DNA of 48,270 nucleotides from a virus: the IMG/VR virus record IMGVR_UViG_3300017605_000884, positions 1-48,270 of that record; one strand, written 5' to 3'. Below the pieces are notes generated by a model. The model saw only the letters and a list, made by a program, of their open reading frames with translations. It did no database searches and was not told where the DNA came from. Positions 1 through 8,995 of the stretch are shown piece after piece; within the stretch, counting starts at the first letter, position 1, and every line of letters begins with the position of its first letter. Made by a program: the position numbers and the translations under genes.

Positions 1-3000
1 CCGTCGGTGATCGAGTACAGGTGCGTGCCGGAGCCGGTCGGAGTCATCGTCAGGGTCGGCGCGCGCCCCGCGGCCTGCGTGCCCCACGAGATGAGCAGCG
101 AGGTCCCCGGGGCGCCGGGAACGGTCGACTCGAGCACGAGGCGCGTGGCCGTCGCTCCCTGCGGCGCCAGGTAGATCGAGAAGGTGTAGTCCTGGCCGTC
201 GTCGAGCAGCGCGATCTCGATGTCGCGCGACCAGCGCCCCTCCACTGACGCGCTCGAGTCCGTGAGCGTGTCGGCCGTGGCCGTACCGTCGGGCGCGAGC
301 CGGTTGTTCTCCGTGACCGTGACGCTCGAGGTCGACCAGTACGCGGTGGCCACGCCCAAGAGGTTCAGCGGCGTGCTGCCGAAGCGCTCCGAGAAGCCGA
401 GCAGGTTGCGCGCGAGCCCCGGGTTCGACTCGGCGTAGATCGGCGGCGTCGGGTTCACCACCACCGCGCGCCCAGGTCGGAACGTGTCCAGGCTCGTGCG
501 CCCCACGTCGAGGTCGTGGACCAGGTACAGCTCCTTGTCGTACACGCGCATCGTGAACGCGCTCTTCGAGATCACCGAGGAGGTCGGCGTAGGGAAGGCC
601 CCGGGGATGAACACGTTGCCGAACTTGTCGATGGCGATGCGCGGCAGGCTCGTGGCGAGCGAGCCCGTCGGCTCGTTGAACTTCTGCATCCCGCTCTCGA
701 CTCCAGCCGAGGACGCGAAGCGGTTGCGCTCGAACATCGCCCCGTAGGCGTAGCAGTCGAGCGTCGTCGCGTTGGCGTCGGGACGGATCGTGACCGTGAG
801 CGCGCCCGAGTCGGTGGTCAGGAAGTCGAGCGTGACCTGCACGCGGAACCAGCCATTACCGACGTCGTCGACCTGGAAGCGGTGATGACGCGTCGTGTTC
901 GAGCTCGGCGCGAAGCTCGGCGTGATCGCGCGCGTCGCGTAGGTGAACACCACCGAGGTCGAGCCCGAGGTCTGCGCAATCGTGATCTGCGAGGCCAGCG
1001 CGCCGCTCGCCACGGCCGTCTTCAGGTACACCGAGAAGGTGAAGTCCGAGCCGTCGAAGAGGTCGGCCGTCGCGTAGGCGTGCGAGACCGTGCCGCCCGC
1101 AACCGTGGTGTCGAGCTTGTCGGCCAGGCCGCCGCCGAAGGGGTCCACCGTCTCGGCCGTGTTGCCAGCCGACACGTTGGTGTTCGTCCAGAAGCCGCCG
1201 CCCGAGTCGAAGGCGTTGCTCGCCGACGTGGTCCCGAGGCGCAGCTTGTTCTGGCACCAGTCGGCCACGAAGCTGTCCGCGTTGACCGAGCTGCCGAGGT
1301 CCAGCAGCTTGCGCACCCAGCCGTTGCGCCCGCGGTTGGCGACTCCCGAGTAGGCCGTCGAGACCTCGCTCACGTCGTACTCGCCGAAGCTGTAGAGGTT
1401 GCCGTCCGCGTCGAGAGCCAGGTCGTAGCCGACGCCCGAGTAGTTGACCGCGCTCCACTTCAGGTCGCCGCCCGGCCCGTACTTCGCCGCGACCGTGCCG
1501 CGCCGGTTGACCTGGTTCACGTCGGCCTTGCCCGTCGAGATCGGAGCGTGCGAGGGCGGGTCGGGTCGGGGCGCAAGGCCCGGCGTGATCTTGTAGGGGT
1601 GCGAGGAGTCGAGGCACCCCTGCCCGCCGAAGCGGTTGGCGAAGTAGCCCTCGTGCAGCTCGATGTCGGTGGACGAGAGCAGCGAGGCATAGGTGTAGAT
1701 CGCGAGGATCTCACCCTCGAAGAATCCGAAGTTGGCGTCCTGCTCGAAGTAGCCGATCGTGCTCGCGAGCGTGTTGCCGAGCGGCGAGCTCTGGTAGAGG
1801 TTGCTCACCAGCAGCCCGTTCAGGCGCACCTGGCTCTCGTTGGCCACGTTCGAGACCTGGAGCGTGGCGACGCAGAAGTTCACACGCGAGCCGCTCTCGA
1901 CCGTCGCGCCGTTCGGGTGCGCGCCGGTGCCGGTCGCCGGGTCCGCCGTGGCCGCGTGGTCGAAGACCGACACGAAGCCCTGCGAGGCATTCACGATCGA
2001 GTTCGACTCGTCGCGGTTCGCGCACAGCACGTAGTACTGGTCGTTCGGGCTCGCGGTGTGCAGCGGCTGGCCGATCACCGCGCCCTGCGTCGCCTTGAAG
2101 GCTGGACGGAACACGACGAAGGTCGTGAACTTCGCGGCCGTGTACGCCGGCCAGATTGTGCGGTGCAGGTCGAGGTTCGACGCCGCGATCCCAGGGTTCG
2201 GGTTCGAGACGAGCGCCTTGTCGAGCCAGAACTTGATCCCGGGGATGCCGTTCATCCCCTTCAAGTTCACGACAGGCGCCTCGTGCGTGGTCGGCTTGTA
2301 GGCGTTGCGGTTCTTGCCCGACTTGTCCACCCAGGTCAGGACCTCGTCGTCCTGCTCGAAGTCGTCGATCGTGCGGCGCCCCTCGCCGTTCACGAACTCG
2401 CAGTCCAGCGCCGACCAGATCAACGTCTTGTAGTTGGCGAAGTCGTTCTCGGGCGTCCAGCTCACCGCCGTCGGCCACGGGCCGTTGTCGTCCGAGCCGT
2501 TCGAGCTCGGGTCGAGCCCACGGTTCGCGTTCGTCGGGTGGCACGTGACGAAGCTGCCGTCGTCCTTCACCACGAAGCCCGCGCTCGGGTACGCGATCGG
2601 GTACTCGGCTTCCACGTCCGGCCCGCGCGGGAAGTCCAGCGCGCTGTAGAGCACCATGCCCGAACGCGCGTGGACCGGGTCGTCCTGCGTCGTGTAGAGC
2701 AGGGCCTCACGGCTCTTGATCGTGCGCACGTAAGCCTCGGTCGCGACCGTCCACAGGAGGTGCCAGGAGTCCTCGCGCAGCGTCCCGCTCACAACCTCGG
2801 GTCCCTGGCGGAAGCAGAAGAGCTTCGCCTTGGCCGAGTCGCCGCCCGAGGACACGCCAACGTAGATCTGATCGCCCAGGTCGACGTGCAGGGCCTCGCA
2901 CACGTGCGCCGTGTCGGAGACCGGAACCGGGATGGTGAACACGTGCGTTCCGGCCGAGTTGAACTTCACCACCGCCTGCGCCTCGAGCACGTAGCGGTTG

Positions 3001-4046
3001 TTCAGGCGGTCGTAGGCGACGGCGAGCGCGGCCTGCTTGCTCGGCGTCGAGTAGCTCGAGCGCGCGCTCAGCGACTGCCCGCGGCGCGTGTAGTCGACCT
3101 TGTGCGCCAGGTGGCTCACCGCGACCAGCGCGGCCGGCTTGCGCGAGCCGAGCGGGTTGTTCTTGCCGGCGCTGGGCTCGTACCGCGACGGCTCCTGCGC
3201 GCCGGTCGCGACCACCTCGAGCGCGGCGCCCCAGGCGTACGTGCCCGCGACGGCCGTGCTCGCCTGGTTGGGCTGGATCGAGCAGCGCAGCACGGTTCCG
3301 AACTCCGACGCCGGCAGCGACTCGTTCGCCAGGCTCCAGGTGATGCCGACCCAGAAGCGGTACCAGCCGTTGCCCTCGTCGCTGAAGCCGAAGGGGTGGT
3401 TGCCGGCCGTGCCCGAGCTCGCCATCGCCACCGTGGGCACGCCGCCGCTCCACGTGATCGTCAGCACCGTGCGCCGGCCGTTGATCCCCGCGAGGCTCTG
3501 GCGCAGCGTCAGCAGCGTCGCCGTGGCGGCCCCGGCCTTCAGGTGGACCGAGAAGACCAGGTCGCCCGTGCTCCGCAGGAAGAGCGCCCCAGGCTTCGCC
3601 GTGTTGCTCGTGGCCGGGTCGGTCACGTCGAAGTTCTGGCCCAGCTCGACCCGGCTCGCACCGCCCGACGGGACCAGGAGCTGCTTCAGGAGTTGTGCGC
3701 TTACAATCCCGTCCGGGCCGAGCGTGCCGTCCACCGTCGCCGAGAAGGACGCCGCGCCCGTGCCCGAGTCGACCAGCCAGCCCTCGGAGACCGGGAAGGG
3801 CAGGTCGCCCTCGAGCGTGTCGCGGAAGTGCGAGAAGTCCTCGCCGAAGGCCAGGTAGTTCTTCCCGATCGCGCGCGTGTTCATGCGCGTGTGGCCGTTG
3901 CGCGAGCCGACGCGAGACTTCCCGCTCGAACTCTGGTACGTGCGCGTGTTCCTCGAGACCGAGGTCGTGAGCGGCGGTTGCTCGGCCGCGGCCGTCGCGT
4001 CGTTCAGCCCCAGCCGGGTCGGAACGATCGGGATGGACTCGCTCAC
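1..4046 (-). CDS. Tail nozzle (tail tubular protein B-like) with inserted carbohydrate-binding modules, N-terminal 1,349 residues; continues at 48270
   Basis: The gene starts at a GTG (4046-4044) that shares GTGA with the stop of the adaptor gene, and stays open to base 1. The codon broken at base 1 is completed by base 48270, and the frame then runs to a TGA at 46644: 1,891 codons in total. Visible parts are a spike-fibre-like module at about residues 95-280 (signature GNGWYRFWVG, then TYAWGAAL), a LamG/concanavalin-like region at about 645-785 (TTFVVFRP, later EGEILAIYTYASLL), a second spike module at about 920-1100 (GNGWFRVQV), and the start of a third at 1240-1350 that crosses the junction. 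Podovirus nozzles are usually 600-800 residues, so much of this half is inserted modules. It probably sits at the distal tail and contacts host surface glycans. The module assignments are by eye; the identity as one gene is firm. Confidence 0.85.
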   Translation of the reverse strand, partial: MSESIPIVPTRLGLNDATAAAEQPPLTTSVSRNTRTYQSSSGKSRVGSRNGHTRMNTRAIGKNYLAFGEDFSHFRDTLEGDLPFPVSEGWLVDSGTGAASFSATVDGTLGPDGIVSAQLLKQLLVPSGGASRVELGQNFDVTDPATSNTAKPGALFLRSTGDLVFSVHLKAGAATATLLTLRQSLAGINGRRTVLTITWSGGVPTVAMASSGTAGNHPFGFSDEGNGWYRFWVGITWSLANESLPASEFGTVLRCSIQPNQASTAVAGTYAWGAALEVVATGAQEPSRYEPSAGKNNPLGSRKPAALVAVSHLAHKVDYTRRGQSLSARSSYSTPSKQAALAVAYDRLNNRYVLEAQAVVKFNSAGTHVFTIPVPVSDTAHVCEALHVDLGDQIYVGVSSGGDSAKAKLFCFRQGPEVVSGTLREDSWHLLWTVATEAYVRTIKSREALLYTTQDDPVHARSGMVLYSALDFPRGPDVEAEYPIAYPSAGFVVKDDGSFVTCHPTNANRGLDPSSNGSDDNGPWPTAVSWTPENDFANYKTLIWSALDCEFVNGEGRRTIDDFEQDDEVLTWVDKSGKNRNAYKPTTHEAPVVNLKGMNGIPGIKFWLDKALVSNPNPGIAASNLDLHRTIWPAYTAAKFTTFVVFRPAFKATQGAVIGQPLHTASPNDQYYVLCANRDESNSIVNASQGFVSVFDHAATADPATGTGAHPNGATVESGSRVNFCVATLQVSNVANESQVRLNGLLVSNLYQSSPLGNTLASTIGYFEQDANFGFFEGEILAIYTYASLLSSTDIELHEGYFANRFGGQGCLDSSHPYKITPGLAPRPDPPSHAPISTGKADVNQVNRRGTVAAKYGPGGDLKWSAVNYSGVGYDLALDADGNLYSFGEYDVSEVSTAYSGVANRGRNGWVRKLLDLGSSVNADSFVADWCQNKLRLGTTSASNAFDSGGGFWTNTNVSAGNTAETVDPFGGGLADKLDTTVAGGTVSHAYATADLFDGSDFTFSVYLKTAVASGALASQITIAQTSGSTSVVFTYATRAITPSFAPSSNTTRHHRFQVDDVGNGWFRVQVTLDFLTTDSGALTVTIRPDANATTLDCYAYGAMFERNRFASSAGVESGMQKFNEPTGSLATSLPRIAIDKFGNVFIPGAFPTPTSSVISKSAFTMRVYDKELYLVHDLDVGRTSLDTFRPGRAVVVNPTPPIYAESNPGLARNLLGFSERFGSTPLNLLGVATAYWSTSSVTVTENNRLAPDGTATADTLTDSSASVEGRWSRDIEIALLDDGQDYTFSIYLAPQGATATRLVLESTVPGAPGTSLLISWGTQAAGRAPTLTMTPTGSGTHLYSITD

Positions 4047-5392
4047 GGGTAGTTGACCAGCTTGCCGGGGTCGATGAGACCGGAGCGGCGCGCGCCCTGC
4101 ATCGACGCTGCGGTGCCGCGCATCGGTCCGAAGGCGACCTGCTGGCCCTCGTCACGCTCGACCAGGCGCTGGAAGTGCTTCGAGCGCCAGACCGGCTCGA
4201 GTCGATCGATCCCACCCCCGTTCGATTCCTCGTGCCACCCGCGCGCGAGCGAGCGGCAGATCTCGAGGAAGAGCGTGTCGAACCAGCGCGGGATGTTGAT
4301 GCTCTGCGACTCGGACGTGATCCGCGACCACGCGCGCCGGTAGGTGACGAGGAAGGCGTGCAGCGCGTCCGCGGTCGGCACGCGCCACAGGGCGAGCCGG
4401 CGCGTCGGGACCTGGTCGGTGAGCGGAGTTGCCACGCTGTTCGGCCGGTAGCGGCGCGCGACCATCTCGTCCACGTCGAGCTGCCCGGTCGAGAGCTCGA
4501 GCTGCGCGCCCCAGGCCAGCACGGTGCCGATCGCCAGGACGCCGGGACGGATCAGGCAGCGCAGCTCGTCGGACGGCTTCGCGGGGTCGTTGTCGAAGGT
4601 GATGCCCACGGTGACGCGGTACCAGCCGTCGCCGATGCTCTCCACGTTGGCCAGGTGCGAGCCGCCACCCTGCGAGGTCTGGAGCGCCACGCTCGCCACG
4701 CCCGCGCTCCAGGTGATGCGCGCGGTGGTCTTCGGCGCGCGCGAGCTCGTCTCGGGCGTCGCCACACTGGAGCCCTGCTGCACGAGCTCGATCTCGCTCG
4801 CGGTCGCCGTGCCGGCCTTCAGGAAGATGCTGAACAGGTACGTGCGCCCGTCGATGAGCGCGCTCTTGGGCATGTCCAGCGCCGCGAGACCGCTCGTCGA
4901 CGTGGTCGTGAGCGTGGTCGCCGCGAGCGTCCCGTTCGGCGACGTGAAGCCGGCCACGGTCGTTACGCTGTTGAGGATCCAGAGCGGATCGGTGAAGTCC
5001 TCCGTCGCGCTGAGCAGGTTCCAGTTGTCGGGCGTCGCGTTCTCGATCAGCCAGTAGTAGCCGAGCGAGCTCTTCGGCGAGACCGCGCCTGCGCGCAGGT
5101 CCAGCATCTCGCGGTACGACGCCGGTTGCGCCCACCCGAGCAGACCGGGTCCCTTGACCAGGTCCACGAGCGCGTCGAAGTCCTGCGGCAGGTCTGCCCA
5201 CGCCTGGCCGGTGAGCACGTTCACCGGAGCGGATGGCACCACGAGCCAGGACCACTCCGAAGCGGTCCACAGCGCTTCGCCGGCCTCGTTGATGATCTGG
5301 AGCTCGGTGCCCGGCGTCGTGCCGAGGTCGCTCGCAGCCGACGAGCCCGTCAGGGTGTAGCGGATGGCGTCTGCTGTTACCTGAGCTTGCAT
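4043..5392 (-). CDS. Head-tail adaptor (tail tubular protein A-like) with an inserted spike-fibre module
   Basis: The protein has 449 residues. The N-terminal 100 residues (LQIINEAGEALWTASEWSW, then a DLPQDFDAL stretch) and the C-terminal 120 (AFLVTYRRAWSRI, then IPRWFDTLFLEICRSLA) resemble the two halves of podovirus adaptor proteins that form a ring under the portal. Between them, at about residues 110-320, lies a beta-rich module ending GDGWYRVTVGITF and VLAWGAQLEL, the same kind as found three times in the neighbouring nozzle gene. Typical adaptors are about 200 residues, so this is a split adaptor with a decoration domain inserted. It follows the capsid genes after a hairpin and overlaps the nozzle start by four bases. 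Adaptor identity comes from pattern and gene order, not from a search. Confidence 0.75.
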   Translation of the reverse strand: MQAQVTADAIRYTLTGSSAASDLGTTPGTELQIINEAGEALWTASEWSWLVVPSAPVNVLTGQAWADLPQDFDALVDLVKGPGLLGWAQPASYREMLDLRAGAVSPKSSLGYYWLIENATPDNWNLLSATEDFTDPLWILNSVTTVAGFTSPNGTLAATTLTTTSTSGLAALDMPKSALIDGRTYLFSIFLKAGTATASEIELVQQGSSVATPETSSRAPKTTARITWSAGVASVALQTSQGGGSHLANVESIGDGWYRVTVGITFDNDPAKPSDELRCLIRPGVLAIGTVLAWGAQLELSTGQLDVDEMVARRYRPNSVATPLTDQVPTRRLALWRVPTADALHAFLVTYRRAWSRITSESQSINIPRWFDTLFLEICRSLARGWHEESNGGGIDRLEPVWRSKHFQRLVERDEGQQVAFGPMRGTAASMQGARRSGLIDPGKLVNYP

Positions 5393-5431
5393 CGGGTTCT
5401 CGTCCTGCCGGCTGGGAGAAGAAAGCTGGCA

Positions 5432-5460
5432 GGGAGTCCGGGTGCGGGTCCCGGACTCCC
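5432..5460 (-). terminator. Hairpin downstream of the capsid genes
   Basis: A perfect 11-bp inverted repeat, GGGAGTCCGGG (5432-5442) and CCCGGACTCCC (5450-5460), is separated by 7 nt. On the leftward transcript it is followed by a pyrimidine-rich tract (CTTTCTTCTCCC). It lies in the 89-bp gap between the putative decoration gene and the adaptor gene. It may act as a partial terminator that keeps capsid mRNA in excess over tail mRNA, or as a processing or stability hairpin. Confidence 0.6.
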
Positions 5461-5481
5461 CACCAGTAGCCCCGTCAGAGG

Positions 5482-6012
5482 CTAGGTCCCGGGACCGGAA
5501 CCGAAGCCGCCGGGAAGGCCACGGAAGTGGACCTTCGTCAGCGCCGCGGTGATGGTGCCCACGTCCACGAGCAGACGGCCGACGACTGGAGAGCCGATGG
5601 CCGGTGCGGTGGAGTTGAGAGGCGTGCCGGCCGTCGGGTACAGCGAAGTGCGCGGCACCTTGCTGCCACCCGTGGTGACGAGCGCGTCGACGTAGTACGC
5701 CTCGAGGAGCCCGTTGAACGGGGCTCCGTCGATGACGGCTTCGGTCGCGAGCACGTAGAAGCCGATCGGTCCACCCGCGGTCGTGGCGGCGAGGCCAGCG
5801 ACCACGCCCGAGGTCGGCGTGACCACGTTGGCCAGCGCGCCGACATCGGTGTTGGAGTTCTCGGCGGTGACCGTGGCGTTGTCGGTGACGACGTCCTCGG
5901 CCAGCATGTAGACGCCACCCACGACGGTCGCGCTGCCGCGAACGATGAAGATGGAGTCCTTGCGCGCGACCTTGATGCCCCGGCCGACGGTAACGATTGC
6001 GAGTTCGGTCAT
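5482..6012 (-). CDS. Putative capsid decoration / minor head protein
   Basis: This is a 176-residue protein starting at ATG 6012, with AGGAG about 8 nt upstream on the leftward strand. It is rich in Val, Thr, Ala and Gly with predicted beta strands, and has no transmembrane segment or cysteine cluster. It lies 11 bp after the major capsid gene and before a strong hairpin, so it is probably made at a high level with the coat protein. Position and composition suggest a decoration or head-stabilising protein; no catalytic motif is seen. A longer open frame runs through the same start but its upstream part overlaps the capsid gene and looks like non-coding translation. Confidence 0.7.
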   Translation of the reverse strand: MTELAIVTVGRGIKVARKDSIFIVRGSATVVGGVYMLAEDVVTDNATVTAENSNTDVGALANVVTPTSGVVAGLAATTAGGPIGFYVLATEAVIDGAPFNGLLEAYYVDALVTTGGSKVPRTSLYPTAGTPLNSTAPAIGSPVVGRLLVDVGTITAALTKVHFRGLPGGFGSGPGT

Positions 6013-6023
6013 GGGGGAATCTC

Positions 6024-7304
6024 CTAGACGCCCACGCTGGGCGCGGCCGGGATGTTGAGGTCGAGCGTGTTGGCGGTGGCGGACGGGCTCATGACGCCCA
6101 ACTCGCGGCGGTTCTGGACACAGGCGTTGTACCAGGTGTCCGTGACCAGCACCTTCATGAAGGGCTGGCGGTCCGGCGAGAACGGCGGCAGTCGGTGGAA
6201 CACGCGATCGCGGTGCATCACGATGTTCACGACGGAGCCGTTGATCGCCAGCACGCGCGGGCCGCCCGGGAGGTCGGTCGTGACCACCGAGCCGCCGACG
6301 GCCACGTTGCCCTGCTCGTTGTAGAGCTTGGTCGTGTCCGCCATCGAGTTGTACATGACGGCCGAGTTCAGGCCGGCGATGTACACGTAGGGCACGCCGT
6401 GGAACATCGGCGCCGGCCAGGCCGGGTCTTGGCGACCCGCGAGGTAGGCGTCCTGTTCCGAGCGCATCGAGCTCTCGGCGCAGATCAGGCCCCACAGAGA
6501 CACGGCGTAGAACGCCGGGCTGCGCGAGGGCTCGCTGAACTCGCCGTACCGAGGGAGACGCTCGAACTTGCACTTGTGGTGCAGCTCGCGCATCCCCTGC
6601 CACCAGTTCTCCGGCGAGAGCGTGACGACGCCGCCCGAGACGGGACCGATCACGTAGCTCGCGGTCTGGTTGCGCCACTTCGGGAACGTGGTCGGGTTGA
6701 TGTTCTGGACCGTGGTCCACGCGGCCGTGGAGACGCCCTGGTTCGGAACGCCCGGGTTCGTGGTGCCGGGGAAGACCGTCGGCGACGTGATGAAGCAGCC
6801 GAGCGAGTACGGCAGCTTGCCGTCGCCCGCTTCCATCTCCTGCTGCACCGGAGTCGCCAGCAGCGCGTCCTCCATCTTGTGGATCTGCGTGGTCCACAGG
6901 TTCATGTACTTCAGGCGCTGGATCCGCTTGTAGCGGTGGAAGCGCCCGATGCGGTCGGAGAGCGAGCCGCCCTCGTTGAGCCCAACTTCCTGGTCGGTCC
7001 AGGAGGTCGAGTTCTTCAGGAATCGCCAGCCCACTTCCCAGGCCGTGCCGACCTGTTGGTTGCGGTAGTCGAAGTCCTGCGCGTTGCTCGCGTAGAACTC
7101 GGCATCCGAGTCCTCGGCGAGGTAGATCACGTCCTGGATCTTCGTGCCGCCTTGCAGCAGAAGTTCCGCTTCCTTGCCCTCCATGAAGCGAGGCAGGAGG
7201 TAGCTGTTCCGAACGACCGCGTTGATGATGGACTCGTCGTCCTTCAGGAACGCGGGCCCCGTGGTCAGCATGAACATGCTGAACGGGTCCATTGCGGTGG
7301 CCAT
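6024..7304 (-). CDS. Major capsid protein
   Basis: This 426-residue protein starts at ATG 7304 with AAAGGA about 10 nt upstream. It has the size, composition and gene position (scaffold, coat, decoration, adaptor order) of a podovirus major coat protein. Landmarks are an N-terminal segment with NSYLLPRFMEGKEAELLLQ, a central region rich in Trp and Asn, and a C-terminal DRVFHRLPPF stretch ending near LDLNIPAAPS. It would form the HK97-fold shell. No protease is encoded nearby, so maturation by scaffold exit rather than cleavage is likely. The fold is inferred, not shown. Confidence 0.85.
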   Translation of the reverse strand: MATAMDPFSMFMLTTGPAFLKDDESIINAVVRNSYLLPRFMEGKEAELLLQGGTKIQDVIYLAEDSDAEFYASNAQDFDYRNQQVGTAWEVGWRFLKNSTSWTDQEVGLNEGGSLSDRIGRFHRYKRIQRLKYMNLWTTQIHKMEDALLATPVQQEMEAGDGKLPYSLGCFITSPTVFPGTTNPGVPNQGVSTAAWTTVQNINPTTFPKWRNQTASYVIGPVSGGVVTLSPENWWQGMRELHHKCKFERLPRYGEFSEPSRSPAFYAVSLWGLICAESSMRSEQDAYLAGRQDPAWPAPMFHGVPYVYIAGLNSAVMYNSMADTTKLYNEQGNVAVGGSVVTTDLPGGPRVLAINGSVVNIVMHRDRVFHRLPPFSPDRQPFMKVLVTDTWYNACVQNRRELGVMSPSATANTLDLNIPAAPSVGV

Positions 7305-7331
7305 CTGTCAGTGTCCTTTCGGGCCGGTCCG

Positions 7332-8546
7332 CTACTGCGGTCCGTACCCCAGGCTCGCGGTCGCCGCGCGAGACATCTCTTCGGCCCGGATGAAGGAGGC
7401 GAACTCCTCCGCGTCCTTGCCGAGCGCGCCCGTCGCAGGCGCACGTGTCCCGATCGTCAGACCGCTCGCTGATTTCTGTTGGAGTAGCGCTTCGTCGGCC
7501 GCGTTGCGCGAGGCAACGGATGCGGGCTGCGCTCCGGGCATGTGGATCCGGCGCGCGTGTTCCCACGCCGCCTCGATTCCTTCCATGCCCTGGTACCTGC
7601 CCGTCGCAAAGAGCTGTTGCTGCGTCTTCTTGATCGCGTCCCAGTTCTCTGCCTTCACCGCGTCGGGGAACTCGGTCTTCCACTCACGGCGAACGTCACG
7701 CGCTACCGCCCCTTCGATGAACTCGAAGGCGACCTCGAGGCCCTGCACGAGCGGTGCGACGCTTGCCTGTAGAGCCGACTCGAACACCTTGGCGCCTGGC
7801 TCGCCGAACTCTTCACCGAGCTTCGACGAGAGGAAGTCTCCGAAGGACTTCGCCGCTTCCTTGACCGAGGGCAGCGTCGCTGTTTGTCCGGGGCCACCGC
7901 TGGCCGGGGTCGCGTCCGTCTTGCCGTCCGTCGTGGTCGCAGGCGCGCCTTCGCGCAGCTCCGCTCGTCGTTCGTTCAGCTTCGAGTCGACTGCCGCTTG
8001 GGCCGTGTGGCGTTGCGTGCCGACCTCCATCAGCTCCTCGTCGGAGAGCTTCTGGATCGTCTTGTCCGACCACCCGTCGCGCTTCATGGCAGCCAGGGCG
8101 TTCACGCGCTCCTGAGTGCTCGGAGCCGTCGGGGGGGCGTTCGGTTGCGCCGGCGCGCCCGGGGCGGGCTGCTGCGCGGCGGTCGGTGCGGTCTGGACCT
8201 GCTGTCCGCCCGCGGGGCCAGCCACCCCGCCAGACGCCGTAGGCTTGCCCGCACGGAGCAGCGCGGCGATCTCGGGCGGAAGGGTGCCCATCAGCGCGTC
8301 GTCGCTCAGCGCGCCGCGCGAGGGCGTCCCCACCGTCGCCTCGCGCTCGGCCCGCTCGAAGGTTGCCCAGTCGGCATCCTTCGTCGCGTCCTGCTGCGGC
8401 GACAGCATCGGCCCGAGCATCTGCTCGGCGGTGGCCGTGCGCTTGCCCTGGCCCGCGGCGACCGCGTTCTCGGCCTTCGTCGTCCCTGCCGGGAACGCCT
8501 TGGACGTGTCGACACGCCCACCCACAACGACGGATTCGGACGGCAT
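7332..8546 (-). CDS. Scaffold protein
   Basis: This is a 404-residue hydrophilic protein directly upstream of the coat gene, starting at ATG 8546. The N-terminal half is rich in Ala, Pro, Gln and Gly and likely disordered (about residues 90-150). The middle has charged helices with coiled-coil character (LNERRAELREG). The C-terminal third is helical and charged and ends near SFIRAEEMSRAATASLGYG. Coat-proximal position, low complexity and charged helices are the usual marks of an assembly scaffold that lines the prohead and leaves before packaging. No protease catalytic motif is seen. Confidence 0.75.
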   Translation of the reverse strand: MPSESVVVGGRVDTSKAFPAGTTKAENAVAAGQGKRTATAEQMLGPMLSPQQDATKDADWATFERAEREATVGTPSRGALSDDALMGTLPPEIAALLRAGKPTASGGVAGPAGGQQVQTAPTAAQQPAPGAPAQPNAPPTAPSTQERVNALAAMKRDGWSDKTIQKLSDEELMEVGTQRHTAQAAVDSKLNERRAELREGAPATTTDGKTDATPASGGPGQTATLPSVKEAAKSFGDFLSSKLGEEFGEPGAKVFESALQASVAPLVQGLEVAFEFIEGAVARDVRREWKTEFPDAVKAENWDAIKKTQQQLFATGRYQGMEGIEAAWEHARRIHMPGAQPASVASRNAADEALLQQKSASGLTIGTRAPATGALGKDAEEFASFIRAEEMSRAATASLGYGPQ

Positions 8547-8617
8547 GAGAGAGGTCTCCCACCAGCCGCCCGCACGTCTGGTGTTGATGAGGTTCTAGGG
8601 TACCAGGGGTTGTAGCG

Positions 8618-8995
8618 TCAAGGGAGGAGGAGGTAGGCCACCAGGAACGCCCCGGCCGTGCCGCCGCTGAAGGAGAGCCCGTCCGGCATCACGCAACTGA
8701 GCACGTGACCGGGGACGTTCAGGTTGCCGCCGATCGTCCACGAGTTCGTGCCGAGGTAGTTCGTCGAGCCGTCGCCCTTGAGAACCGAGATGGGCGTCGT
8801 CTGCGTGAAGTTCAGGAGGGCGACGATGGACTGGAGCAGCACGCGCTTGCCCGGTCCGGTCGTCGCCGTCGCCGGAACCGCCGCGCCGCTCACGCCGACG
8901 CCGTTGCCCACGCCCCACGTCGGGTTGGCTGCGGCGCACGTGACCACGAAGAAGTCGAACATCAGCCCGACATCGGGCACGCCAAATCGGGGCAT
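8618..8995 (-). CDS. Hypothetical small virion protein
   Basis: This 125-residue protein starts at ATG 8995, whose A is reached through a TGATG overlap with the upstream gene, so the two are translationally coupled. It is beta-rich with many Gly, Val and Thr (GVGNGVGVSGAAVPATATTG) and ends in a hydrophobic run AGAFLVAYLLLP. It has no signal peptide. It lies between portal and scaffold, where podoviruses often carry head fibre or decoration proteins, and the composition fits a virion surface or stabilising protein. No family was recognised. Confidence 0.65.
   Translation of the reverse strand: MPRFGVPDVGLMFDFFVVTCAAANPTWGVGNGVGVSGAAVPATATTGPGKRVLLQSIVALLNFTQTTPISVLKGDGSTNYLGTNSWTIGGNLNVPGHVLSCVMPDGLSFSGGTAGAFLVAYLLLP

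Noticed and set aside
516-4052. 1,178-codon plus-strand open frame
   Set aside because: Arginine-rich low-complexity translation opposite the real nozzle gene; GC-rich DNA keeps shadow frames open.
5482-7683. Long fusion upstream of the decoration gene
   Set aside because: Only the part from ATG 6012 has coding character; the rest overlaps the capsid gene out of frame.
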